The translations under genes were made by a program, and so were the position numbers. Shown here piece after piece: positions 47,869 through 56,968 of a DNA stretch of 64,000 bases. A model generated the notes under the pieces. That model saw only the letters and a list, made by a program, of their open reading frames with translations, made no database searches and was not told where the DNA came from. Source of the DNA: Arenicellaceae bacterium (GTDB taxonomy: Bacteria; Pseudomonadota; Gammaproteobacteria; Arenicellales; Arenicellaceae); contig JAQWNC010000009.1 of the NCBI GenBank assembly GCA_029246505.1, positions 62,001 through 126,000 on the forward strand, in the 5' to 3' direction. Every line of letters starts with the position of its first letter. The stretch's first letter is position 1.

Positions 47869-48942
47869 ATGAATGTAAATCTAAGACTTGTGATTACTGG
47901 TTTACTACTAGTATTACCACTATCAGTTTTTAGTCACCATTCTAATTCAGAGTTCGATCAAAGTGTTGATACTGAATTTGAGGGCAAGGTTGTACAGGTG
48001 CTATGGAGAAACCCGCATATCTTGATAGATGTTGCGACCACAGATGAGAGCGGAGTAGAAACAGTCTGGCATCTTGAAGGCTCTGCGGTTAGTGCGCAGC
48101 ATCGACAGGGTGTAGAAGCGGGGCTTATTCAAGAGGGTCAGCAAGTTCGTATTGCTGGGTGGGCGTCCACCCGTCGAGACAAACATTTACTTGTTAATCA
48201 TGTGCTATTGCCAGATTCAGTTGAGTTGTTGGTTGGCAATGTTCGGGAACCACGCTGGTCACAAACGGGCCTTGGTGAAGAGCGATTTATGGGACTGGCG
48301 GCGTCGCCCGAACAGCCGCTCGATGAGTCTTTAGGCGAAGCCGAACGGTTATTTCGGGTTTGGGTTCGTGCTACTGGTTCGTGGTATTTTAAGGGCGCCG
48401 ATGCTTACCAGTTGACCGAGCAAGCCTTAGTCGCAAAAGCGGCATGGAATGAATTTGAGGATAATCCCTTGCTAAATTGCACGCCACCAGGAATGCCTGC
48501 AGTTATGGGTAATCCCTATCCGATGCAGTTCGTTCAATTAGATGACACTATTGAGCTACGCTTCGAGGAGTTTGATGCGGTTCGTACGATTCATCTTGAC
48601 GATGCTGCGGTGGTTGCCCAGCAGCCACTGTCTCATCTTGGATATTCCGTTGGCCACTGGGAAGAAAATACCCTAGTTGTTAAAACCAATAGAATCAATT
48701 GGCCTTATTTTGATCGAGTTGGGGTTCCGCAAAGTGATGCAGTTGAAGTGGTAGAACGCTTTACGGCGGTTGATGTCGATAATCAGGACAAACTAATTTA
48801 TCGGTTGACTATCAGTGATCCCGCGACGCTTAACGAACCATTCACCTGGAATGGTGAATTTGTTGGAAAAGATGGGGAAGTCGTAGAGCGGTACGAATGC
48901 GTTTTAGAAGAATCAGTGGCGCAAAACACTCCGCAACCCTAG
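47869..48942 (+). CDS. Exported DUF6152-family protein, second paralogue
   Basis: A 357-residue secreted protein. The mature start FSHHSNSEFDQ has the same His-His-Ser as the paralogue at 12484. WRNPHILIDV is the N-terminal DUF6152 motif, and RTIHLDDAA and GYSVGHWEENTLVVKT are shared with that paralogue. Between the domains is an insert with RWSQTGLGEERFMGLAAS. No function is established. The gene ends the plus-strand group that began at 44405. Confidence 0.72.
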   Translation: MNVNLRLVITGLLLVLPLSVFSHHSNSEFDQSVDTEFEGKVVQVLWRNPHILIDVATTDESGVETVWHLEGSAVSAQHRQGVEAGLIQEGQQVRIAGWASTRRDKHLLVNHVLLPDSVELLVGNVREPRWSQTGLGEERFMGLAASPEQPLDESLGEAERLFRVWVRATGSWYFKGADAYQLTEQALVAKAAWNEFEDNPLLNCTPPGMPAVMGNPYPMQFVQLDDTIELRFEEFDAVRTIHLDDAAVVAQQPLSHLGYSVGHWEENTLVVKTNRINWPYFDRVGVPQSDAVEVVERFTAVDVDNQDKLIYRLTISDPATLNEPFTWNGEFVGKDGEVVERYECVLEESVAQNTPQP

Positions 48943-48978
48943 CAAACAGTTAGCTAAGAAATTAATCCGCGTAGAGGG

Positions 48979-49899
48979 TTAGGTATCGTCTATGTTGAGT
49001 ATTTGAGTTAAATCAGCATCGCCAAAGCATCGTTTAAGCAAAGCATCCAACTGTTGTTTAGCCGATGCACTAATAGATTTTGCTGGTAAGCGAAGATGAT
49101 TGCTATCAATTAATCCGCGTAGACGAAGAATTTCTTTTCGAATCGCCGTTCCGGGCTGCTGCTCAAATACGATTAGCGGCAGGTACTTATGGTAAATGCT
49201 CCATGCAGTATCATGGTTGCCCGCATTAAATTGATCAATGATCGCGCGTAGAATTTCAGGGAAAGCAAAACCGGTATTGAACCCGCTGGAACCGGATTCC
49301 AGATCATAAATGCCGTAAAGCGCACCAAGCCCGGTTAACATAGTGATGTCCCGGCCGCCAAAGCTATCCTTCAAAAGGGCGATACGCTGAGGGCTTGGCA
49401 ATGCTTCGGCCTTCAGGCACTTGATGCTTGGGATTTCACTTACCATCCGAATGATTAAGTCCGTCGACATATTAACCGCGGTGATTTGCGGATGGTCTTG
49501 CAATACTATTGGCAAATCTATGCCGTCTGCCACCGCTTTTATATACTCAAACAGGGCCTGTTCGTTTGGCACAGGCAACTTAACTGGCGCGACCATGAGT
49601 GCTGACGCGCCAGCATTTTTCGCCATTTTTGCAGTTTCGATGGTTCCTTGTGTTCCGGTGTGAGAGACCGTTGCAATGACGGGCAACCTTCCGTCGGTTG
49701 CTTTGACTGCTGTAGTGATCAAAGACTCTTTTTCAGAGTCTACAAGTCGATTGGACTCGCCCAGCAGCCCGCTTACTGTGATCCCATCAACCCCCGATTT
49801 TTCGATGAATTGAATCATCTTTGTGAGCGAGGCCAAATCTACCGATTCGTCATCTTTAAACGGCGTGGCAAGAATTGGAATTACACCTGAAAAATTCAT
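48979..49899 (-). CDS. DapA-superfamily aldolase/dehydratase
   Basis: A 306-residue class I aldolase-type barrel. The Schiff-base lysine lies in IKCLKAEALP, and GVDGITVSGLLGESNRL is the N-terminal GxxGE-type phosphate/carboxylate loop. The DapA tyrosine (Y-N-x-P) is replaced by LQDHP, so lysine biosynthesis is unlikely. Related enzymes act on sugar acids or hydroxy-proline products. It is the last of a minus-strand trio with an SDR and an FAH protein. Confidence 0.82.
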   Translation of the reverse strand: MNFSGVIPILATPFKDDESVDLASLTKMIQFIEKSGVDGITVSGLLGESNRLVDSEKESLITTAVKATDGRLPVIATVSHTGTQGTIETAKMAKNAGASALMVAPVKLPVPNEQALFEYIKAVADGIDLPIVLQDHPQITAVNMSTDLIIRMVSEIPSIKCLKAEALPSPQRIALLKDSFGGRDITMLTGLGALYGIYDLESGSSGFNTGFAFPEILRAIIDQFNAGNHDTAWSIYHKYLPLIVFEQQPGTAIRKEILRLRGLIDSNHLRLPAKSISASAKQQLDALLKRCFGDADLTQILNIDDT

Positions 49900-49917
49900 T
49901 TTTTTAGGTCCGGTGTC

Positions 49918-50706
49918 TTAATATGCAGTGGTAAGTCCGCCGTCTACCAAGACGGTTTGCCCAGACGTATAGGTGTTAGCCTCTGAGCACAGAAACGCAG
50001 CAGTCCGGCCAAATTCAGCAGGATCTCCGTAGCGACCGAGCGAAATACTCTTTTTTGTGCTGGCCTTAATTTCATCAAGTGTTACTCCCATCTTTTCCGC
50101 GCGCATACCATCTAAATAAGCGATACGATCAGTCCAGATTCTTCCTGGCGCTAATACATTGATGCGAATATTATCGCTACCAAGTTCATTACAAAGCGTT
50201 TTACTCAACCCGACCACGCCCATTCGGCAGGTGTTCGAAAGAATGAGATTTGGCAGTGCTTGTTTAACTCCTGATGAAGTGCAGTTGAGTATCCAGCCTT
50301 GGCCTGCTTTTTTCATATGCGGAACAACTTCACGAATGCTGCGGATGTAACTAAGTAAATTCAAATTAATCGCATTTAGCCAGGCTTCGTCATCGAATTT
50401 GTCGAAAGTACCTGCTGGAGGGCCGCCGGCATTATTGACGAGAATGTCGACGCCGCCAAATTTTTCAACGGTGCTATTGACGACGTTTTTGATGTCATCG
50501 TAGTTGGTAATATCAGCTGCGGTGTAAGCGGGTTCATTGCCTGTTTCCTTAGCAAGTTCTGCCTGAACTTTTTTGAGCTCGTCCTCTCGCCGGCTACTAA
50601 TCATTATATTTGCGCCTTCTCGGGCAAGTTCGGTAGCGACTGCTTTGCCAAGTCCGGCACTTGATGCCATGACGATTGCTGTTTTGTTTTTTAGTCCTAA
50701 ATCCAT
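49918..50706 (-). CDS. SDR-family oxidoreductase with non-canonical active site
   Basis: A 262-residue Rossmann-fold enzyme. The coenzyme loop reads MASSAGLGKA in place of TGxxxGxG, with SSRRE (NADP-type) following and the NNAGG motif present. The catalytic Tyr-x-x-x-Lys is replaced by Ser-Asn-Thr-Cys-Arg in LILSNTCRMGVVGLSKTL. Other SDR-like proteins share this variant, so it may be a distinct dehydrogenase or a non-oxidoreductase. It stands 18 bases before the aldolase and 23 bases after the FAH gene. Confidence 0.85.
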   Translation of the reverse strand: MDLGLKNKTAIVMASSAGLGKAVATELAREGANIMISSRREDELKKVQAELAKETGNEPAYTAADITNYDDIKNVVNSTVEKFGGVDILVNNAGGPPAGTFDKFDDEAWLNAINLNLLSYIRSIREVVPHMKKAGQGWILNCTSSGVKQALPNLILSNTCRMGVVGLSKTLCNELGSDNIRINVLAPGRIWTDRIAYLDGMRAEKMGVTLDEIKASTKKSISLGRYGDPAEFGRTAAFLCSEANTYTSGQTVLVDGGLTTAY

Positions 50707-50729
50707 AATATTGCCTGTAATTAATTTGG

Positions 50730-51605
50730 TTATTGTTTAAGGTCAACTACATTGTTGATCAGTGGTTCAAAGCCGTCTATGTGACATTCAACTACATCAC
50801 CATCGTGAATGTGAACGGCTCCGGGGGTGCCCGTTGATAATATATCCCCAGCCAGCAGGGTCATAATATCAGAATGATACGAGACTAGATGATCTGGAGG
50901 AAATGTCATATTCGATACAACATTTTCTTCATGAGTTTTACCGTTGATAACGGTTTTAACGAGAAGGCTGTTCACATCGGTTACCTCGTCGGGAGTGACT
51001 AGTATAGGGCCCAAGCTCATGAACGTATCAAAGCTTTTCGACTGAGTCAGGTTTCTGGGGTTTCGCCTTAAAATATCTTCGGCGGTCATATCGAGAATTG
51101 CGACGTATCCGCAAATGGCGCTTTGCCAATCTTGTTTTGAGACGTGTTTACATGTTTTTCCGAAAACGATTCCTAACTCAGCTTCAGCAGTAGTTTTCTC
51201 GGAGATTTTTGGAATCTCAATGGTATCGCCATAACCGATAATCGCGGTATCTGGCTTCATAAAACTTGCGGGTTCAGTGGTAGGTGATTTCTCTGCTAAA
51301 TCTGCAGCATGTGCGAGGTAATTGAGTCCAATTCCCCATATTTTGCGCGGCCTGCGTATGAGTGGTGCGAATTGAACTGCATTCCGTGAAACAATTTTAT
51401 TGCCTAAGGCAGCTAACTGGGTGTTACCGCCGTTTTGATACCAAGCATTAATTTCATCCACCGTTTCAGTCTGGATAAGTTCGAACATATCGCTAGGCCA
51501 AGTTTGATCGAACTCGCTATTGGCCAATGCGATAGGAACCAGGCCTTGTCCTACGATGATTGCAGCGACTTCCGCATCATTATAATTAATAGTGGCTAGT
51601 CTCAT
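50730..51605 (-). CDS. FAH-family hydrolase/decarboxylase
   Basis: A 291-residue fumarylacetoacetate-hydrolase fold. The metal ligands E-x-E are in TTAEAELGIVFGK, and the downstream Asp is in VAILDMTAED. The C-terminal TPGAVHIHDGDVVECHIDG pattern is typical. Members hydrolyse or decarboxylate 2-oxo or 2,4-dioxo acids, or dehydrate hydroxy acids. It heads the trio and is divergent from the PcaD-like gene. Confidence 0.87.
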   Translation of the reverse strand: MRLATINYNDAEVAAIIVGQGLVPIALANSEFDQTWPSDMFELIQTETVDEINAWYQNGGNTQLAALGNKIVSRNAVQFAPLIRRPRKIWGIGLNYLAHAADLAEKSPTTEPASFMKPDTAIIGYGDTIEIPKISEKTTAEAELGIVFGKTCKHVSKQDWQSAICGYVAILDMTAEDILRRNPRNLTQSKSFDTFMSLGPILVTPDEVTDVNSLLVKTVINGKTHEENVVSNMTFPPDHLVSYHSDIMTLLAGDILSTGTPGAVHIHDGDVVECHIDGFEPLINNVVDLKQ

Positions 51606-51890
51606 TTTGTGCCCCTCTATTTTTGCCGGCTACTTTAACCTACAAAGCTCAATTTCAGGCTGACTAAAGTTGGTTTTATTTTGTAGTGTTATATGTGACT
51701 GAAAATGTATAGTTTGCAATAGAATAATGGTTCGAAGATGCGCCTTAGGATATTATCCCATCGATAGTATTCGATTGATCATTGGGTGCATAGTGAAGTT
51801 TGTTTTCGGGTAATAGGGATCGACGAATAGAATAAATGCATTTTCAATTAGTCTGGTAAAGCCCAGACGGTTTTGGAGCAAAATCAGGCA

Positions 51891-52685
51891 ATGTCATCTA
51901 CTATTTCAGCTAACGGTATTTCAATTAATTATCGGTTTGACGGTCCTGAAGATGGGCCTGTGGTTATGTTTAGTAATAGCCTAATCAGCAACTATACAAT
52001 GTGGGATGACCAGGTAGAGGTGATAACCAGTGCCGGCTATAGAATATTGCGTTACGACTCAAGAGGTCATGGTGGAACTGACGCGCCGGACATCCCTTAT
52101 TCCATAACTATGTTTGCAGCCGATGTGACTGGCTTGCTGGATGCGCTAGGTATAGAAAAGGTCCATTTTGTAGGTTTATCAATGGGCGGGTTCATTGCCC
52201 AGTTATTGGCTGCCTACCAGCCGGATCGAGTATTGTCTTTAGCATTGTGTGATACCGCGTGTACCATGCCGACCGAGCAATTATGGAACGATCGAATTGC
52301 AGAGGCACAAGCCGGTGGAACCGCTGCCCTCGCTGACGCAACGCTCGGCCGCTGGTTCACCGCGCCGTATCATGAGTCTAATCCGAAAGAAGTTGGCCTC
52401 GTCCGTGAGATGATTAATGCATCAAATGTTACCGGCTATATTGGTTGTGCCCGCGCGATTCGTGATATGAGTCAATGCGATGTGCTCGCCGAGATCAAGA
52501 CACCCACAATCATTATCGTCGGTGAAAGCGATCCGGCGTGTCCGGTTGCATCAGCCGAGGTGCTTCATAATGGTATCGAAGGGTCAAAACTGGTGATAAT
52601 CAAAGACTCTGCGCATTTGCCTAATATTCAAAAACGTGGCGAATTTAATTCGATACTGCTCGACTTTCTTGGCACGCACCGATAG
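51891..52685 (+). CDS. PcaD-like alpha/beta hydrolase (3-oxoadipate enol-lactonase type)
   Basis: A 264-residue alpha/beta hydrolase. The nucleophile elbow is GLSMGG, Asp is in VGESDPACPV and His is in DSAHLPN. RYDSRGHGGTDAP at the N-terminal half is shared with 3-oxoadipate enol-lactonase. Without pca genes nearby it could open another lactone. The ATG at 51891 has GGAG upstream; a TTG at 51873 would lengthen it by six residues. It converges on the TRAP genes. Confidence 0.8.
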   Translation: MSSTISANGISINYRFDGPEDGPVVMFSNSLISNYTMWDDQVEVITSAGYRILRYDSRGHGGTDAPDIPYSITMFAADVTGLLDALGIEKVHFVGLSMGGFIAQLLAAYQPDRVLSLALCDTACTMPTEQLWNDRIAEAQAGGTAALADATLGRWFTAPYHESNPKEVGLVREMINASNVTGYIGCARAIRDMSQCDVLAEIKTPTIIIVGESDPACPVASAEVLHNGIEGSKLVIIKDSAHLPNIQKRGEFNSILLDFLGTHR

Positions 52686-52721
52686 GTAAAATTAGGACTT
52701 TAAGCAAATATGAGTCAGGGC

Positions 52722-54002
52722 TTAATCAAAAACCATATTGGGTAAAAAAGTAGAGATAATTGGTACGTAGGTAATGAGCATTAAGGCTGTCAGTAACAAT
52801 AATAGCCATGGCAAAGCTGCATGGATCATTTCGACCAACGTTAAATCAGTAACTCCGGAGGTCACAAATAAGTTTAGCCCCACCGGTGGAGTGACCAGTC
52901 CAATTTCCATATTAATTACCAATATAATTCCCAGGTGTATAGGGTCTATACCTAAGCTCATCGCAATCGGGAATATAATAGGCACGACGATTAATATGAC
53001 CGAGGTGGGATCTATAAAATTGCCTGCCACAAGTAAAAGCAAGTTCATCACGAGTAGAAACAACCATGGGCTCAAGCCCGAGCTAAGAACTACATCTGCT
53101 GCAGTTTGTGGTATTTGTTCAGTCGTGAGTACAAAGGCAAAGACATAAGCGTTCGCGATAATAAACATCAAAGTTACAGATAGCTTTGCGCTTTCCGTGA
53201 GTACTTTGGGAATCTCCTTCAGCTTTAAATCTTTATAGATAAATACCACTACGACAAAAGCATAAACGGCACTTACTGCGGCGGCTTCGGTAGGGGTAAA
53301 GATTCCTGCGTATATTCCTCCCATAATGATAATTATTAGCATTAACCCCCAGAGAGCTTCTTTACCGGTTCGCAGTACTTCCCTAAAACTGGCTTTCGGG
53401 AAATAATCGATATCCATTTTTCGGGTCACAATATAAATTGCTAGCATCATCATCATGGTCAGTAGTATCCCAGGAACTACTCCGGCCATAAATAATTCCC
53501 CAACCGACGTTTGGGTAACAGATGCATAAACCACCATAACAATTGAGGGCGGAATAAGTATTCCCAGAGTGCCGGCATTGCAGATAACGCCTGCGGCAAA
53601 CTCTTTGCTGTAACCAGATTTAATCATCGCTCCTATTACAATCGGCCCGATGGCTAACACTGTGGCCGGTGATGAACCTGATACGGCGGCGAACAGGGTA
53701 CAGGCTAACACTGAAGCCATTGCGAGCCCACCTCTGAAATGTCCAACGCTGGCGATCGCAAAATTAATCATGCGTTTAGCGACACCCCCAGTACTCATTA
53801 ACGTTCCAGCCAGTATGAAAAATGGAATCGCCAATAAGGGGTAGACTTTCATGGTGTGGGCAAATTTGAGCGCTAAAGACATCATCGATTGATCAGTCAT
53901 TAGCACCATAACAATCGCGCTTGATAGGCCCAGAGACATAGCAACAGGAACGCCCAGTAAAAGGAATACGAGTAAACCTCCGAGTAGAACAAGCGCCGTC
54001 AT
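52722..54002 (-). CDS. dctM: TRAP transporter large permease (DctM family)
   Basis: A 426-residue membrane protein with about twelve helices. PFFILAGTLMSTGGVAKRMI and LGILIPPSIVMVVYA, with the related second-half IEIGLVTPPVGLNLFV-like stretch, are DctM hallmarks. It acts with the small permease and binding protein upstream in the same operon (dctP-dctQ-dctM on the minus strand), and its start overlaps dctQ by four bases. Confidence 0.95.
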   Translation of the reverse strand: MTALVLLGGLLVFLLLGVPVAMSLGLSSAIVMVLMTDQSMMSLALKFAHTMKVYPLLAIPFFILAGTLMSTGGVAKRMINFAIASVGHFRGGLAMASVLACTLFAAVSGSSPATVLAIGPIVIGAMIKSGYSKEFAAGVICNAGTLGILIPPSIVMVVYASVTQTSVGELFMAGVVPGILLTMMMMLAIYIVTRKMDIDYFPKASFREVLRTGKEALWGLMLIIIIMGGIYAGIFTPTEAAAVSAVYAFVVVVFIYKDLKLKEIPKVLTESAKLSVTLMFIIANAYVFAFVLTTEQIPQTAADVVLSSGLSPWLFLLVMNLLLLVAGNFIDPTSVILIVVPIIFPIAMSLGIDPIHLGIILVINMEIGLVTPPVGLNLFVTSGVTDLTLVEMIHAALPWLLLLLTALMLITYVPIISTFLPNMVFD

Positions 54003-54514
54003 TCGTCAGTTCCCATTAAAGTAACTTGCTCGTTGCCGGCGCCTATAGATTTTTTTTGACCGCCATATATCTGCTTGGCTAATTCCAGCAAACGCAAAAA
54101 TAACAAGAAGAACCCAAGTGGTAATCCACTAGACAGAATCCATTTAGGCACCGGAATGTTTTGTGCATGTATTTCCAGCAAATATAATCTTTCAATATAA
54201 ATATAGGTTCCGTACAGCATGGTTAGCGTATAGATCAAACCAAGAGTAACGGATACCAATAAAAGTAAGCGTTTGGATTTGCTAGGTAGCCATGTAACCA
54301 GTGCATCTACCGCAATATGTGAGTTGGTGCGAACACCGTAGGAAAGTCCTAATAAGACCATCCACAAGAAGGCATAAGAAGTTGCTTCAAGCCCCCACAC
54401 AATTCCACTGTCAAATACGTAACGTAAAACTACTTGGAGGCAAGTAATGATAACCATAATCGCCAATAAGCTTCCGATAAGAATCTCTTCCAGTTTATTC
54501 CAGCGTTCTAGCAA
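53999..54514 (-). CDS. dctQ: TRAP transporter small permease (DctQ family)
   Basis: A 171-residue protein with four hydrophobic helices. The family motif of Gly-rich loops is seen in WMVLLGLSYGVRTNSHIAVDAL. It forms the membrane unit with the large subunit. It lies 35 bases after the binding-protein gene. Confidence 0.92.
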   Translation of the reverse strand: MLERWNKLEEILIGSLLAIMVIITCLQVVLRYVFDSGIVWGLEATSYAFLWMVLLGLSYGVRTNSHIAVDALVTWLPSKSKRLLLLVSVTLGLIYTLTMLYGTYIYIERLYLLEIHAQNIPVPKWILSSGLPLGFFLLFLRLLELAKQIYGGQKKSIGAGNEQVTLMGTDE

Positions 54515-54549
54515 TTAATTCTCCCTGTACCTGGTGGGTGTGGTGTTTT

Positions 54550-55554
54550 TTAAGGGTTATTTGCGGCCAGTGCAGCTTCAATGACTTCTTCGCCTATTTC
54601 ATCTTTAAACTCATCCCAAACGGGTTTCATGGCGGATCGCCATTGCTCGAGTTGTTCAGAAGATAAACTTATGATTTTGTCCGGATCATCTTGGACAACT
54701 TTTTCTCGATCACTTGCATTTATTTCTATCGCCATAATCATCACTGCGGCATTCACTTCATCGATGATTACAGTTAATTCGCCCTGTATATCTTGAGGCA
54801 ATCCTTGCCAAAATTCTGTGTTTATCATCCAAATGTAGGCCAGCAAATTGTGATTGGATTCGATTATATAATCTTGAACTTCGTAAAATTTTTCAGAGTA
54901 AATATTTGACCAGGTGTTATCTTGCCCGTCGATTGTGCCCACCTGGAGTGCTTGGTATACCTCACCAAAAGCCAACTTTTGTGGGTTGGCATTCACAGCC
55001 AGAAATTGGGCTTCTAATACATCCGATTCTTGAATCCGAAATTTCACTCCTTTTGCATCGGCAGGTTCTAACAATGGAGTATTCGCGCTTAGCTGTTTGA
55101 GGCCGTTTGGCCAGAACCCCAAGCCCATAAAGCCCTTATCTTCTAACACCGCTAATAATTTTAGACCTTCAGGGTGTTTTAAAAACCGTTCAACGGCATC
55201 CATGTCATTGAACAGAAACGGTAGATCGAAGACTTGTAGCTTTTTGGTAAAACGATTGTATTTAGACAATGACACGGCGGTCATTTGAATTTCGTTGAAC
55301 GCTAATGCTTCTAAGGAATCATCGTCGCTCATTAATTGACTAGAAGGATAAACTTCTACAATAACCTTGTCGTTTAAGCGCTGCTCTACTTTTTGTTTGA
55401 ATAACTCTGCAGCGAGTCCCTTGGGCGTATTTGCCGCTACTACATGGCTAAACTTAATAACGTACTTTTTGTCTATAGGCTGACCGCTACAGGCGCTGAG
55501 CAAGATCAGCATTAAAATACCGATAAAACTTATTATACTTTTTTGGTGATTCAT
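54550..55554 (-). CDS. dctP: TRAP transporter substrate-binding protein (DctP family), lipoprotein type
   Basis: A 334-residue binding protein of the TRAP system. It has the DctP start YVIKFSHVVAANTPKGLAAELF and QALQVGTIDGQDNTWSNIY, the ligand-binding region. The lipobox LSAC makes Cys22 a likely lipid attachment; most DctP proteins have a plain signal peptide. It is predicted to carry a carboxylate for the neighbouring catabolic genes (inference). Confidence 0.92.
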   Translation of the reverse strand: MNHQKSIISFIGILMLILLSACSGQPIDKKYVIKFSHVVAANTPKGLAAELFKQKVEQRLNDKVIVEVYPSSQLMSDDDSLEALAFNEIQMTAVSLSKYNRFTKKLQVFDLPFLFNDMDAVERFLKHPEGLKLLAVLEDKGFMGLGFWPNGLKQLSANTPLLEPADAKGVKFRIQESDVLEAQFLAVNANPQKLAFGEVYQALQVGTIDGQDNTWSNIYSEKFYEVQDYIIESNHNLLAYIWMINTEFWQGLPQDIQGELTVIIDEVNAAVMIMAIEINASDREKVVQDDPDKIISLSSEQLEQWRSAMKPVWDEFKDEIGEEVIEAALAANNP

Positions 55555-55687
55555 TTGATCCTAACTCGGTGGCCGTACTTCAGTAGAGGGCAGTCTATTT
55601 TCTGTACAAATAGAGAGTATGAATAGACAGCTTGTTTGCATTAGACAAGGGCGGTTCAGGTCTTTGAATACTATTTTGGTACATAGA

Positions 55688-56159
55688 CTAGCTCTCTGGT
55701 TTCTGCTGGGCCATGCATTCGATGAACTCATCGTTTAGAAAGGCCGCCGGAAGAGATTCCAGGTAGGCTAAATAACCCTGACTATTAGCCATGCCTTTAA
55801 AGATCATTTGACGCGATTGCCACGCTCCTTACGAAAGCGTACCAAGGTGATACTGAAAGTATATGTTTTCTAATCTACGCAACATAGATCCCATTAAGTA
55901 GTGACCTTGAATTTGTTGGTTGTTGGTTGTTGGGTAAGGTGTTGGGAACGACTAGATAGCTCGTAGATAACTGAGCAGTGACCGGGTCTGCGCCTACTGC
56001 AAGCAAGAATTCCTGGTTCATTGTGGAGGCGGCTCGGATACTGGCCGCCTGAGTAGCTTTGGTTCCATGACGCATCTGAATGGCGAGTTATGCCAAGGTT
56101 AATACTACTGCCATGGCACCGATGATTTCCCCAATAGCACCGGTTGCTTCCCTATTCAT
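55688..56159 (-). pseudogene. Broken gene of a small membrane-anchored protein family
   Basis: Starting from ATG at 56159, the frame reads MNREATGAIGEIIGAMAVV, then TAA at 56088-56090 in the middle of the membrane helix. It then continues in frame as LAIQMRHGTKATQAASIR, a pattern common to a small family of membrane-anchored proteins. The frame ends at 55875. A C-terminal-looking piece (GYLAYLESLPAAFLNDEFIECM) ends with TAG at 55688-55690. A stop inside the helix and a missing middle support decay. Confidence 0.6.
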
Positions 56160-56246
56160 AACTTCCTATCTTGTTTGATGGTTCTCACACAGTTCAATTG
56201 AGCCATGAGCTTACCTGCGTTACAGCCTATGTGAAGCGATTCAGGA

Positions 56247-56885
56247 TTAATAATGAGCTAACTCGCCCCACAGATCCTGTATACGTTGGTCGCGGCCGCA
56301 GCTTCGTCGGTAGTAGTTGTATCGGATTGGGTTTTTTTTATAATAATCCTGATGGTAATCCTCTGCCTGATAGAACTGCGAGCGTTGACCTATTTGAGTG
56401 ACGATTTCGGCACTAAATGGTTTGCTGGTTTGTAAACTGGCGAGTGAGGCTTCAACGATTGATTTCTCTTCAGAAGTCTCGTAATAAATAGCACTGCGGT
56501 ACTGAGATCCGCGGTCACAAAATTGGGCATCGGCTTGAGTCGGGTCTATAGTTGGCCAGAAGTATTCGACAAGCTCTGCGTAGCTAACCACAGCGGGGTC
56601 ATAGGTCACTAGAACGGCTTCTGTATGACCTGTTCGCCCTGCAGATACTTGCTTGTAAGTCGGGTTCTCTACCTGGCCATCGGTATACCCAGATTCAGCT
56701 TCGATAACACCTGCTAATTTTTCAAAATCTGATTCGGTGCACCAAAAGCACCCGCCTGCAAATACGGCAGTAGCAGGGTCCGCAGCAACCGCTGAACTGT
56801 TTGTTTGTAATAGGAATAATACCGTAACCAACATGGCGACAGTCCTAATAATGTGGTTGCCTAGTCGTGTGAGCAGAAAGTTCAT
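56247..56885 (-). CDS. msrA: Exported peptide-methionine (S)-S-oxide reductase MsrA
   Basis: A periplasmic methionine sulfoxide reductase. A signal peptide covers about residues 1-36 (AVAADPATA). The catalytic cysteine is in GGCFWCTE (Cys46, with Cys49 nearby). TGHTEAVLV and the QFYQAEDYHQDYY motif are typical. The C-terminus carries a Cys in YRRSCGRDQR. It may repair oxidised exported proteins. Confidence 0.9.
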   Translation of the reverse strand: MNFLLTRLGNHIIRTVAMLVTVLFLLQTNSSAVAADPATAVFAGGCFWCTESDFEKLAGVIEAESGYTDGQVENPTYKQVSAGRTGHTEAVLVTYDPAVVSYAELVEYFWPTIDPTQADAQFCDRGSQYRSAIYYETSEEKSIVEASLASLQTSKPFSAEIVTQIGQRSQFYQAEDYHQDYYKKNPIRYNYYRRSCGRDQRIQDLWGELAHY

Positions 56886-56968
56886 ATGCAGGTCTCTTTA
56901 TTAGTGATGTTAAGTATTACAGTAGACTGGTCATATCAAAGCAAGCCTATAATTTAATAATTGGCAAT

